From contig OZ022259.1 of assembly GCA_963978905.1 (NCBI GenBank), positions 45,464,727-45,528,726 of the forward strand: a DNA stretch of 64,000 nt, in the 5' to 3' direction. This document shows, in pieces, positions 35,291 to 45,579 of this stretch. The stretch comes from Trichostrongylus colubriformis (taxonomy: Eukaryota; Nematoda; Chromadorea; Rhabditida; Trichostrongylidae). How positions within the stretch are numbered: position 1 is the first letter of the stretch; each line of letters starts with the position of its first letter. Made by a program: the position numbers and the translations under genes. The notes under the pieces are model-generated. The model had not been told where the DNA came from. It searched no databases and was given only the letters and a program-made list of their open reading frames with translations.

Positions 35291-36871
35291 GCATCACGAG
35301 CGCTACGAATGTGCACAAGTCTACCACAATTGCCATTCACCTCGATGTTTAGATTTTTGTTATTCTTAGTTGAAGGCAGTGGTAGGGGTACTTATAGCCG
35401 AATATCAATGATCACTGACTGCGAGCGTCCAGGTGTTTGATGGTGCTAAAGTAAGGAAAAACGGACCGTTGAATTCAAAAGGAGGCAGCTCTGTCAGCGA
35501 AAAGAGCGGGATCTGTCAAAGCAAATGTCATCTATAGAGGAAGACGAGTTTTATAAAGTCGGGGGCGCTTTTTTTTTTACCTAGAATTTCGCTACATATA
35601 ATGCTCCCAAACCTTTAGCTTTCATTATGATGATTCACTTTAGAAGTTCACATTACTCTTACATATTACCACTAGTAGTTTCCTTAAGAGATTTATGCAT
35701 CAAATGTCACTTGCGTACCTTTTGTGCTGTAAATATTTTTAGAGTTATAAAATTTCAAATCGATCCTCTATATCGTACCCACCGAGCCTCCTCCTATCAT
35801 TGGAGGTTGCCGATTCAGTCGTGGACACAATGCGCGATTGCCGGCATAGAAATAGAGACTGCAACAGAAACTGTAAAGGAAAAAAGATAAAGTACTCCGC
35901 CCAACCCTCTCTCTCGATATGCACCACTTACCGTCCTTCCATTCGCAATGCTGTGACGTTTGACAGTGACTTTCGTGGCCAACCGCTGCCAAGATGAAGC
36001 GAATAGATTGTTCTTAGGAAGAAAACAACATTACCTGGTACCTTACGTAACTGAAACCTTGATTTCTGTACTCTTCTAGAGTGTCATCCTTTACGGAATT
36101 ACTCAGCGGAGACATAAAAAGGGGAAAATGGAAGCCTTCCAGTGATAAATTCATATTGTGTCATTTAAAGCTGTTCCATTACTAGCTCTAGCGCTGGCCA
36201 TGATATTTATCCCCGTACAGAAAGAAAACAAATAAACATTAGGACCACTCGAGCGATCTACCACCATGTACAGCCCCCTTCCTATCCTACCTAAAATACA
36301 ATCTTGGTGGGATCACCCAGCATTTGAAGCATTTCTCAACCCACTTTTCTCAATCCTGTTTAAGAGGCAACAGGAGCGAAAATTTGAGTTTTCAGGTGGG
36401 CAGAGCCTATTATCTGCAAGGAAGGCTCGAAAGCGCTGTGTATGGCTCAACATGACTTTTGTTTCTGCGATACCGGTTTGGAGACGGTAATGAGATATAT
36501 AACAAAAACATGTACACCCTTAATCTCCGGCGAATAGTTACACCCTTAATCTTCGGCGAATAGTGGGTATGGATGCCAATGCGCCAACATTACAACGGTC
36601 TTGGCATACATGTATCGCGGACCAGATTAATAAGTCTGAGATCGCGATACTCACTAATCCCCGATGACGGGATACGGTATCGACGAGTAACATCAATCTG
36701 ACATCCCAGGAGGTGCTACTCCGGGGCTGTGTACTCATCAATCCTGACCGCCCCGACTCCTATCCCAACTACCGCAATCTGATAGCGAAACCGGATTACG
36801 ATACTTGGCCAAACAACTAAGCTTATCCTGTCTGCATTTACTATTCCCTCGAATAAATCTGCCCATATAAC
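35291..36871. other. Interval with degenerate traces only
   Basis: On the minus strand 35535-35440 reads LPPFEFNGPFF before stops, a faint echo of the LPNLEFETEYA stretch of exon 8, and 35990-35930 reads KVTVKRHSIANGRT before a GTAAGT, a faint echo of the start of exon 7. Both are too eroded to call. Nothing else supportable was found between 36000 and 36871; GGCGAATAGT repeats twice within 36525-36563. Confidence 0.35.
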
Positions 36872-37558
36872 TATTAGGTCTATGCAGAATAAATGGCCGA
36901 AATGTAATTGGCCATAACTTCGCTCAGACACAGCTTTATTTGTCGAGATAAAAACCATTCGAATCTACGGAATTTTGCCAACGATCTGGTAAGGAAAATA
37001 TACCATCACGATCAAATTCTGGATTGCGAGAATCCATAAAGTCAAGAATGGCATTTTTACCGTGCATAATTTTTCTGCCGCAGGTTTGCATCGGGAGCCC
37101 GGAAGAAGTGGTAATCCGTCAGGGATAGGTCTGGGGAATAAGGGGGTGAGGGAGAGGCTCGATGCCTAACTGCATCATTTTTTACTGGGTGCGCAAAACA
37201 ACGCAAAACCCCACAGTTCGCAAGTCACCCGGCAGAAACTGATCGAGACTCTCCCTCACCCCCCTTCTTCCTCAGACTTATCTCTGACGAATTACCACTT
37301 TTTCCCGGTTTTCGATGCAAACCTGGGTCAGAAGGAGTTCGCCGAAACGATGCATGTTGAAAATGCCATCGTTCACTTAATTAATTTTCGCAATCCTGAA
37401 TTTGATCATGATGGCATATTTTCTTTACCAGATCGTTGGCAAGGTTGTGTAGATTCGAATGGTTTTTATTTCGACAAATAAAGTTGTGTCTGAGCGAAGT
37501 TATGGCTTTTTGAAAAAAAGTAGACCGTTTTGGCCATTTATTCTGCATAGATCTAATA
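36872..37558. repeat. Foldback element 2, long inverted repeat of about 690 bases
   Basis: The ends TATTAGGTCTATGCAGAATAAATGGCC and GGCCATTTATTCTGCATAGATCTAATA pair. The arms stay complementary inward through TTATTTGTCGA-ATAAAAACCATTCGAATCTAC, GCCAACGATCTGGTAA, GGTTTGCATCG and GGGGGTGAGGGAGAG, leaving a loop of about 70 bases at 37168-37240. It is non-coding. A similar arm length and AT-rich ends link it to foldback 1, but the ends differ in sequence. Confidence 0.8.
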
Positions 37559-38091
37559 TAAGCACTTTGAAGTCAGCATTGCAAACATTTGGGCGACATT
37601 ATTCATCCCAATCCTTGATAGAGCCGTGAAAGATTTTACCATAAGAACCTACATTTCCATATCACTTGATTTCAAACTACATAATGACAGCACCATATGA
37701 TAACGATTTGTTTAAAACATAAGGCTCCATAGCTCAGCCATTTTCCCTAGGAACCAAGTTCTACTACTTCCAACGGCATAAAAGTTCTTGGCCACTACGC
37801 CACCTTAGAACCTCGCTACCGTGCTTTTTCAGCGACAGTTCGCCACAAATACGCTTCTTCGACATGGTTTCTGGAAAATGTTTCTCTTAGAATTCCTTAC
37901 TAACCATATTACCCCTATAGCTTTTCTCAAACCCCATCATATTATCAACCAGGTTCTGCGAGCTTCGACAGAAACAATAGAACATTCACAAATCCAAAAA
38001 TAAAAGCCCATTGTGTCTCACATCCCTAAGTATTCCTAACTTCAACAATTACTTTTTCCATAGAAGTACAAGATACAGTATAACAGATTAT

Positions 38092-38097
38092 TTTATT
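38092..38097 (-). terminator. Poly(A) signal of the coiled-coil gene
   Basis: Read on the minus strand, AATAAA lies 42 bases after the stop codon of the gene that ends at 38139, a normal distance for a short nematode 3' UTR. Confidence 0.55.
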
Positions 38098-38138
38098 TCA
38101 CAAAAGTGGATTCAACAAGTCATCTGTCGTGCGTGGCT

Positions 38139-39576
38139 CTACTGGCTACACGAGGAGTTTCCGGTGTCCTCTCCTTCGTCATCGCTTGCATCTTTCTGCA
38201 GGTAATTAAGGGTATTCACCGAGTTGCCACCAATCTTATCGCATCCCTGCAAACAGTTTATAAGTAAAAAAACGGGTCAAAAACTTTCTCTCAACTTGTA
38301 ATCTTCTCAAGAAATTTTTTTCTCTTACTTACCGACAACTGCTCAAATGCCCTCAATCTATCTACTTTCTGGAGTACCCGAACACGCACCATTTCTTCAC
38401 GCAGCTCAATTTCCTTCACCTTCACCTCCTCCAGATGCTTGCTCATCTTTTCTACAAGCTCATCTAGCTCCTTACACCAGCAGCGAGAACTAGAGAGATC
38501 TTCCTAAATAGAAAAAAAACATATAAAATAATTTTTGCATTGTCACGTATTCACCACTAAGAAGACTCACCCCTTCCGAGAGGGAAGGCGAGCGCGGAAA
38601 ATCCACTCCAAAGAATTCAAATAATTCAAATAAAGATTCTAAAATAATAAGGGAGAATATCTTATATCTTACAGCAGCACCAAGAATATAGACAAAACAA
38701 AACAAAAAAAACTCACGCATTCTTGACCTCTCAAGCACACGACTGATTGAGGTTCTTACCGAAGTTAGCTCCTCCCCAACAGTACAACGTAATCCTAGTA
38801 CAACGCGGAGCCTGCTCGGATTAGACACCAGCAACAATAATCTCCTGTGAGAAATAGGTGCCAATGCCAACAAACCCCAATACTGGCGAACAAATAAAAA
38901 AGTAAAATAACAAACTCTCCCAGACAGTAACACTTGCTCCCAATATGTATAACCAATAATAAATCTTCCTAACACAGCAAAAATACAGCTATGTACTAAC
39001 TACGTGGCGCAATCATAATCACTTGAGTGATACCAATTATCCCAATCCAAATACCTCAGAAGATAAAATGAATAATAGACCTTCGCAACATATCAATAAT
39101 AACATCAGAATTAAAGAACATGGCGTAATCTCAAATCAAGCAATATCAGTTTTTCAAATCATCACACATATTTTTTCATATTACCGCCCGCTCTGAGTAA
39201 TAATCAACCTTCTCAATACATCAACATACAACCATCAGAATCGAACCACAAGGCGCATTGCCAAACCAGGTGATATTGATTCTCTGAATCATCACATTAC
39301 ACTATTCCAAATTTCCGACCAATCTCAACAAGTATAAATGATAACTATCCTTCCCAATACACTACCAATACAATCAAAATTAAACAACATGGCACAAACC
39401 ATAAAAAAAAGCAAGAGAAACTCACCTTTCACAATAACTTCCGTGATTTTTTGCCTTGCACTTTACTAACTAATTACCAAAAAATAAAAATACCATCCCT
39501 CTACAATCTCCAACCTTCCAAACAATTTAATTAAATACTCAGAGTCATGCTTACGACGCAGTCTCGAGAAACCCAT
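38139..39576 (-). CDS. Coiled-coil protein of about 178 residues, six exons; family not recognised, 5' end uncertain
   Basis: Exons in order of reading: 39592-39555 (coding from ATG at 39576), 39465-39426, 38844-38717, 38638-38571, 38503-38333 and 38246-38139. Every intron is GT-AG (GTAAGC, GTGAGT, GTGAGT, GTGAGT, GTAAGT) and the phases 1, 2, 1, 0, 0 agree throughout. The N-terminal 50 residues are basic with cysteines (CKAKNHGSYCERR). About residues 86-142 form a charged heptad-rich coiled coil (LVEKMSKHLEEVKVKEIELREEM). The tail is acidic and serine-rich (DASDDEGEDTGNSSCSQ). I do not recognise the family; a scaffold or complex subunit is only a guess. The start is uncertain: GATCAG just before the first exon could be a spliced-leader acceptor, or further exons lie upstream (see 40122-40174). 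It follows the BAP18-like gene on the same strand. Confidence 0.62.
39000..39400 (+). repeat. Degenerate tandem repeat, about three units of 120-140 bases
   Basis: A unit beginning TGGCGCAATC or TGGCGTAATC, going through ATCATCACA and ATAAATGATAA or TAAAATGAATAATAG, and ending ACATCAGAATTAAAGAACA recurs at about 39004, 39120, 39250 and (start only) 39390. It fills intron 2 of the coiled-coil gene. The plus strand here is strikingly poor in G. Confidence 0.55.
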
Positions 39577-40121
39577 TAAATCGTCTTGTTTCCTGATCTA
39601 TTTTTTCCTAATCTTAACCCATCGTTTACAAGCAACAAATTTAACTCATTTCATTCATAACTCATGTCTAAAAACCCATTTCCTCATCACAATAAATTTA
39701 TAAGTTGATTTCAAGCAGAAAATCAACTATATTCATATCTAATCTTTAAAAAAACATTTCTTTCAATAACTATAAGTACCATTTAAAGTAAATTCTCTCA
39801 AATCATTCTCGGCCTTCCACTGCATATTATTTAGACTTAAGAAAGGCCCAAATATTCCCAAACCAACAATTCCAGCAAAATGTTTCAATCGGTCAAAAAC
39901 TACCGTATTCTACAGGCCAATAACACATGAATTCCCGAAAAACTGATCATCCGCTGCACATTACTTCACATTGGGGCCAACTTTCTGTCTATTCGCCACC
40001 GAACCATTATTTTATCGTCTGAACTTCTCTAGTTCGGTCGGCTCTACTTCTATCTTTACTTTAACTCTCTTAAACAGCTGGAAGAATGTGGAACATAAGC
40101 AAAACTAGCCCCAAACAATAC

Positions 40122-40174
40122 CTGCCTCAAAGCCTTTCTAGTCCATAACCCTTCATTTTCTCGCCATCCACCGT
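40122..40174 (-). CDS. Candidate upstream exon, not joined to a gene
   Basis: On the minus strand a TAGTTTTAG acceptor is followed by a frame reading GGWRENEGLWTRKALRQ and a GTATTG donor at phase 0. A second possible exon at 39819-39780 (TATGCAG acceptor, WKAENDLREFTLN, GTACTT donor) follows, but its phase does not fit the next exon of the coiled-coil gene. They may be 5' exons of that gene with an intermediate exon missed, or chance. A TATA-like TGTATAAATGG lies upstream near 40357. Confidence 0.3.
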
Positions 40175-40394
40175 CTAAAACTACAATTCGAACATTTTTC
40201 GTGTAAACTCCCTTATATAAACACCCTAATTCTAATTTCAGAACAAAAGTCAATACACATTAATGTTCTTATTAACAACAAAAAACTTTCGACCACGTGC
40301 CAAATACCAGTCACATTTGGCTCCGCCCCTACAGTAAGCGTCCCAGGGATCAAAACCATTTATACACCATTTCGGAGTGTTTGATAGGGCGTGG

Positions 40395-40480
40395 TCAACG
40401 GACATGGGTGAGTGGCGAGGGTGAGAGTGCGTGGCAAGGGTGAGAGTGTGTGGCGGAGTGTGAGAGTTTGAGACAATCTC
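40395..40480 (+). repeat. Purine-rich tandem repeat, GGTGAGAGTG units
   Basis: Units of 17-20 bases (GTGGCGAGGGTGAGAGTGC, GTGGCAAGGGTGAGAGTGT, GTGGCGGAGTGTGAGAGT) follow one another. It is low-complexity, with no coding sense on the plus strand. Confidence 0.6.
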
Positions 40481-41096
40481 ACGCAAGTTCATAGGCCAGC
40501 ACCATCTGGCGCTCCGAAATGGACTGCACTTCCACAAGACTACTCCTTTGAGCTAGATGCTGAACCATTAGGTTGAAGGCACATTACGCAATCGCTAAAA
40601 AAGTGAAAGGTATCGAGATCTGTCACGGAACGTTTCTCGGCTTTGCCGATAGATACGATAGAACCTTCTCCAACCTATCAATGACGATCCAGCCAATGTT
40701 CCCGCGACGGATGGGACCTCCCTGCTCTCTTCAGCCCTCATGTGAGCACGTCACTTTTCTATAAGTGTAAACACTTTGAATCTTGAGGAAATCTTCTCAC
40801 CAGTAAGTGCACCTTCCTTAGTTGATACCTCTCGAGAAATTTTTTGGCAGGTCAGTTATCTCGTCATACCGTTTATCCTTTATCCAGTAAGACAGCTCAC
40901 CAACAAACATTGGCGGTTACATAGCACCGTCAGCTACCGAGATATTCGCGCGTGAGAAAGATTATATGTAAAATCTCGTGAATTACTAAATACACATATC
41001 GCCGTCCCTACTCCCTTGAACCCAAACTGGCCTCCCAACCCTCCGAATAGCTAAATACGCCGCATCCCGTTAGCGTTCGTCGGAATGTGTGCCTTT

Positions 41097-41259
41097 CGCC
41101 GCGTTCATACTTTGCGGTGCGGGCGGCAGGACGTGACTGCGTTCTCTTCGACTCCTCCTATGCCACTGCGCCTTGTTATCTGCGTCGTCTCTGTATTCCA
41201 GTCTGCCCGCTGCCTGTAAACGCAGCCAGGCCCTGCCGGCGTTGAGTATGAACCGAGCT
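41097..41259. mobile_element. Family A miniature element, diverged copy
   Basis: The left end CGCCGCGTTCATACTTTGCGG and the right end GCGTTGAGTATGAACCGAGC keep the family signature with several changes. The right flank reads TTAAG, and the left flank has lost the expected TAA. Inner motif GCGGGCGGCAGGACGTG pairs with CCAGGCCCTGCCGGC. Confidence 0.6.
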
Positions 41260-41514
41260 TAAGACAGAAAAATTAGCGTCGCTAGCGTGCGACGCGACGC
41301 TGGTACCCAGGGTTGTGCACTGCTGGGTCCTGAAACGATTGTATCAGAATAAGGCGTAGGACAACGTCCTCCCACAAGCCGAACCACATGAACAAGCCCA
41401 GCCTTGCATATGTCCACTGCAGTCGGAGCCGACCCTCGGGAGTCAAACCGATGAAGTAGCGCACAGAAGCACTGCTATGATGAGTGAGCAGCGATATCTT
41501 TTCTCCTCCACACA

Positions 41515-41655
41515 AGCCGCCGTCACATTTGGCCATTTTGCGGTGTCGCGGCTCCACACGCGCAGTTGCGGCAATGCAAGATCTCATGGTCGCGGTATCG
41601 CGTGCGAAAGTGCGATGCCGCAAAACCGCGGAATCTGTAGACGAAAGTGCGATGC
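41515..41655. mobile_element. Family B miniature element, copy without a clean right end
   Basis: It begins GCCGCCGTCACATTTGGCC and goes through GTTGCGGCAATGCAAGATCTC, ATCGCGTGCGAAAGTGCGATG and CCGCAAAACCGCG, the same order as the copy at 41979-42110 only 0.3 kb away. A second CGAAAGTGCGATGCCG follows at 41641, so the right end seems to have been duplicated or rearranged next to a G run. Confidence 0.6.
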
Positions 41656-41978
41656 CGGGGTGGGGGGGGGCTTATGCTGCCCAAATAACAATAACAACTT
41701 TTCATTCAAAGTGAGAATTAACAAATCAACAGTCATCTCAACTGCTAAACTCTATACAACGCTAATAAACATGTTACACTGTACACACAAGTTAAAAGGC
41801 TATATCATCAAGAGCCATGATGCAGGAAGGCCTCAAGCCCACCAGAATATATTTTGGCACAAGGAAATACATTCCTGTTGCAAGAATAAAGTTGTAATAC
41901 TAATATAGAACTAGCGATAAAAATTCTCACGCAATAGTTGCGCACCGTGGTCAGAGTAACAGCTCTCAAGAATGGTAA

Positions 41979-42110
41979 GACCACCGTCGGACTTCGCAAT
42001 TTTGCAGTGTCGCTTCTCCGCAGGCGAAGTTGCGGCATTGCACATACTCGAGGTCGTAGTATCGCGTGCGAAAGTGCGACGCTGCAAAAATGCGAAGTCC
42101 GACGGCGGCC
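41979..42110. mobile_element. Family B miniature inverted-repeat element
   Basis: Terminal repeats GACCACCGTCGGACTTCGCA and TGCGAAGTCCGACGGCGGCC pair over about 28 bases and continue inward (TTTTGCAGTGTCGC against GCGACGCTGCAAAA). TAA precedes and TAC follows. 132 bases, GC-rich and without coding content. The ends resemble those of family A (GGCC, with a TAA/TTA target), so both families probably use the same class of transposase. Confidence 0.75.
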
Positions 42111-43416
42111 TACCGAAGACAAGAATCGTTCCATGAAGTCACAGAATCCTTTATATGATTGCAGCCATCTTGCACAAATTTACTGATCTCACCGCTGATT
42201 GAATGAGATGCTCTGAAGGTCAAAAGAAATGATGCTCGTGTAGAGCCCAGCATCCGTGTAGCCAGCACCCCTCTACTATCTCGGAATGCTTGATAATAGC
42301 AAATAGAGGGGAGGAAGGTCAATGAGTCAATGTTCACTATTCTCTCAGCCGAATCAAGGACCTAATGAAGCTATATTTACACCACCTTCCTTTAAAACGT
42401 CGCTAGTACTTGGCGACGCTTCCGATACCCCATTAGTAGCTCTGTCTCCGACTCAAAGAAAAGATCACTGATAAGAAAAACGGGATGTTTTAGAAGTAGG
42501 GCCATAGTTCTCAATAGAGTTCATCGCCACCTATGTGAAAGTGCTCACAGAACCAACAGCAAGATCCTTTGCAGTTGACCGTATCTGGCGCCAATCAATT
42601 TGAGAGCTATTCCATGATACCACGGTGAAAAGAAAGGCGAATTCGAAGAGAAAGACAATTTTGGAATACGTAAAAACAAGTACTACATGACAGCTCTAAA
42701 GTTTTGGAAACTCCAATAATATCACGTTTGCTGGAAATGGTGTGATTTACGCGATTATCATAAAGGTGAAGTTCATCAGAACCATTTCTTAACACTCAAG
42801 GAACCTCGGGTAACCGTATTTTGTGGTTTTGTGGTTCAAGCCTTCTCCCTGCATATGTCATATAGAAAAGCCTCAAACCACAAAAAAACGTAAAAATAGA
42901 ATCGTAGTTGCAATGTTTCAAAAACCATAATGAAAAAAGGTCTCTACAACTGAATAATGGAACGTAGAAGAAGCAACAGAAACCTATTTCTAAAGACAGT
43001 CTGCAGAAAAGCTAGCTAACGAAAAAGGGTGCAAAACAACAAGGAGTACGATAGCGACCGAAGTTAAAAACGAGCCATTCAAATAAACGTCAGCAGGTGC
43101 GTTCGTGCAGTAGCAGTCGTAATACTTTTGTGTGCGTGAAGAAAACCTATGTGCAGAAAGAATCTGGCCAAATAACACCCAGTAGGCACAAAATATGATC
43201 ACCGTACGAGCTCACAATCATTTCCGCCACATTGACACCTGAAGAGCATTCACTGGAAATTCACAAATTCCTACAAATAATTTGCATCGCAAAAAAGACG
43301 TTTTCCATCACAACTTACGATTGTGCTTACAGCAGGGGTGAAAGCTTAGGAGCGGAATATCTACAGAATGATTTCAAAAAACCGTGAATGACAGTATGAG
43401 CTCAAAATAACTCACC

Positions 43417-43422
43417 TTTATT
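43417..43422 (-). terminator. Poly(A) signal of the BAP18-like gene
   Basis: AATAAA on the minus strand lies 22 bases after the TAA stop at 43444. The very next bases are GGTGAGTT, which also looks like a splice donor. A rare alternative 3' exon therefore cannot be ruled out, but the coding frame has already ended. Confidence 0.6.
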
Positions 43423-43443
43423 ATTGACCTGGTCAATCGAAAA

Positions 43444-45501
43444 TTACATCCGTTGATCTAATCGAGGTGGAGCATCATCCATCATCACTGGTACCAAAGT
43501 GGGCGGTCCTTGATGTGAAACCATTGCAGAGCTTTGATGAATCGGAGTTTGGTTTTGTACACGCGACGTCACCACAGGTACCGTCCGTGATGGACCTGCT
43601 TGCGTCATTGGCATCAAGTACTGTCGCTGACCGGCAAATGTCGACGAACTCGCTCTTGCCATTGGATAGGTTTTCGTAGTAGGCACAATCACTTGTGAAA
43701 TAGCAGGAGGAGCCGTAGATAATCGTCCAGGCACGTATTGCGGCTAAAGGAATTGGCATAGTTTTAAGAACTGTGTTACGAGCAATTTCAAAAAAAAAAC
43801 CCGCATGTCACTTAGTGAAATGAAATAGAGGTGAAAAGAAAGGGCACAGAATTTTTCGTAGATTTTGATTTTTTTTTTTGCAAAATGAAATCAATAGGAA
43901 AATTGAAAAAAATAAAAATTATAAAAAATTCTCGTTATGCACTCACTCTCACTGCATTTCTAGTAACATTCAGTCGCTTTGGTACAATCACCGGTCCAAG
44001 CCTGGCAGGTTGACGCTTCAATGTTGAAATAGCCGAAGCCACCGGTCGCTGAGGGGTCATATGTCTACGCCTAATATCCGTGCTGATCATCTTCCTGAAA
44101 AGGGAAGGAAACGTATAGGAATGAACGTATGAATCCAACAGTTTTGTAGAAATCGCTCACGTTGTTCGTGCCTGAACGTTATTACTTATTTGATCGAGTT
44201 CATGAGCGAAACGAGTGAGCGCTTCCCTCAAATGATCAACGTTGTTTTCACTCCATCTCCTGAAATATTATCGGAGTCAACCATAAACTCAGTCCAAGAC
44301 AACGTTCACCATATCCCAACAACAGCACCACTCTCAACAAATCAGAAGAATCCAATAAATAGTCCTCTGCTAAGGGATATTAAGCGAGCTAATTAAATAC
44401 AACTAAAAATAGGATAGTGAGGGTCTAGTACGAAGATAGAATATAAATTCGGTCAGGATTGCCTGCTCTGATGTAAGAAAACACATTCCTAAAATTTCGC
44501 CAAGGCAATTATACTTACTCTTCATTAGGAGCAGAGGAAGGACCCATATGAAGTTGCATCGCCAAGTCGCCAAGCTTTTGAAAAGCATGTCCTGCTGTCA
44601 AAAAGACTTCTGCCACCTGTGATGAAAATAAAGGTTGAATTCAACGATTTTCATAGAAAACTACTAATAAACTACGCATATACAGTTGTCGTGACCGCAT
44701 GTGTCCCTCACCTTTCTCGCTCGATTTGGATCTGGCTGCTCGGATTCACCCATAGATGAAGAAGGAGTTTGCTGAAAAAAAAATGCAATTGAGTGTTGAA
44801 AGGACTGCAATGATGACTATATTACAATTGCCTCAACAATAGGCATCATAAATTTCTGCTCAGCAATATTTATTCATGGCGTAGACTGTGCTTCGAAGTA
44901 TATTTACCAAAATAATGGCACCTACACTTAGAGGACCATAAAAAGAGCACTACAAATCTGATGGAAACATATCATATCTAGAGAGCAATTGTCGCCTTTA
45001 TCACAAGACTTGATGAACTTATTAGTTGGAGGTTTTAGCAATCCTTTTCGCGGCAGGATGCGAAATGCCACGAGTTCTGAATCTTTGAGTTGGCTGCGAA
45101 TGGAATCGTAGTGAAATTGATGGTGAATAGAGATTTTAGCTCGAAGATTGCAAACCTCTAGAAATTCGCCTATAGATGAGGCAGGGGTTTCGCTGGTAAA
45201 ATATGCAATTGAACGTTGAAAAGACGGCAACGATAACTGTATTATAAGAGAATTCAATTCTAGAAGCATCATAGAAGAAAGAGAGAAAGTGAGGGACGGT
45301 AAAGCTAAAAAAGTATGAACAAAATAAAAACTTCTCAATCTCAGTCCGCACTTTTATAAGATTCCGCGATTTTTTTAGCTAAAATAAAAATTATGCACCG
45401 AAGAAACATACCGATAATGGCCCTGACATCGGCTGCGGTGGCAGAGTGACATGATGCATAACGCCTTGTGTTAAAGGTGGTTCCAGCATTTCGTTTTGCA
45501 T
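43444..45501 (-). CDS. BAP18: BAP18-like chromatin complex subunit, 264 residues, six exons
   Basis: Exons in reading order: 45501-45412, 44771-44712, 44616-44519, 44259-44161, 44094-43947 and 43743-43444. All introns are GT-AG, the phases (0, 0, 2, 1, 0) agree, and TAA is at 43446-43444. Residues 50-73 (KVAEVFLTAGHAFQKLGDLAMQLH, split here as KVAEVFLTAGHAF and QKLGDLAMQLH) match the conserved N-terminal helix of BAP18 (human C17orf49/BACC1). Residues 84-117 (RWSENNVDHLREALTRF, HELDQISNNVQART) match its SANT-like segment. Human BAP18 has 172 residues and is found in the NURF remodeller and MLL1 methyltransferase complexes, where it reads chromatin; that role is inferred here. The extra length is a 50-residue N-terminal lead and a Pro/Gln/Ser/Thr-rich tail of about 150 residues, probably disordered. 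A TTCCAG acceptor stands just before the ATG. Confidence 0.78.
45159..45245 (-). pseudogene. Shadow copy of exon 2 of the BAP18-like gene, inside intron 1
   Basis: On the minus strand 45240-45159 repeats the end of intron 1 and exon 2 (44820-44725) at about 420 bases distance: GCAGT or GCCGTC, CTTTCAAC, TCAATTGCAT, an acceptor-like ACCAG, then CGAAACCCCTGCCTCATC against CAAACTCCTTCTTCATC, and TATAGGCGAATT against TATGGGTGAATC. The copy has lost the polypyrimidine tract and part of the coding sense. It is either a dead tandem exon duplication or a weak alternative exon. Confidence 0.55.
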
Positions 45502-45530
45502 CCTAAAACCTGGAATAGAACAGAATATAA
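45502..45530 (-). promoter_or_regulatory. Splice acceptor before the BAP18-like start codon
   Basis: TTCTGTTCTATTCCAG ends at 45510 and leaves eight untranslated bases before the ATG at 45501. It could receive a spliced leader. It could instead join a 5' untranslated exon, since ATCAAG followed by GTGAGC at about 45575 is a possible donor 60 bases upstream. Confidence 0.5.
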
Positions 45531-45579
45531 ATCTGAAACCTGACGGTTTTACATGAACACTTCCTGTGCTCACCTTGAT

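Noticed and set aside
38490..38975. Minus frame of 161 codons read as one continuous protein
   Set aside because: It runs through two introns of the coiled-coil gene; the intron parts are Phe/Tyr-rich read-through. Splicing gives the sensible protein.
44928..45338. Minus frame of 136 codons inside intron 1 of the BAP18-like gene
   Set aside because: It covers the ghost copy of exon 2 and intron sequence, with no conserved motif.
39426..45501. BAP18-like and coiled-coil exons as one long gene
   Set aside because: The BAP18 frame ends in TAA at 43444 with AATAAA 22 bases later, and no exon bridges the next 3.8 kb in phase.
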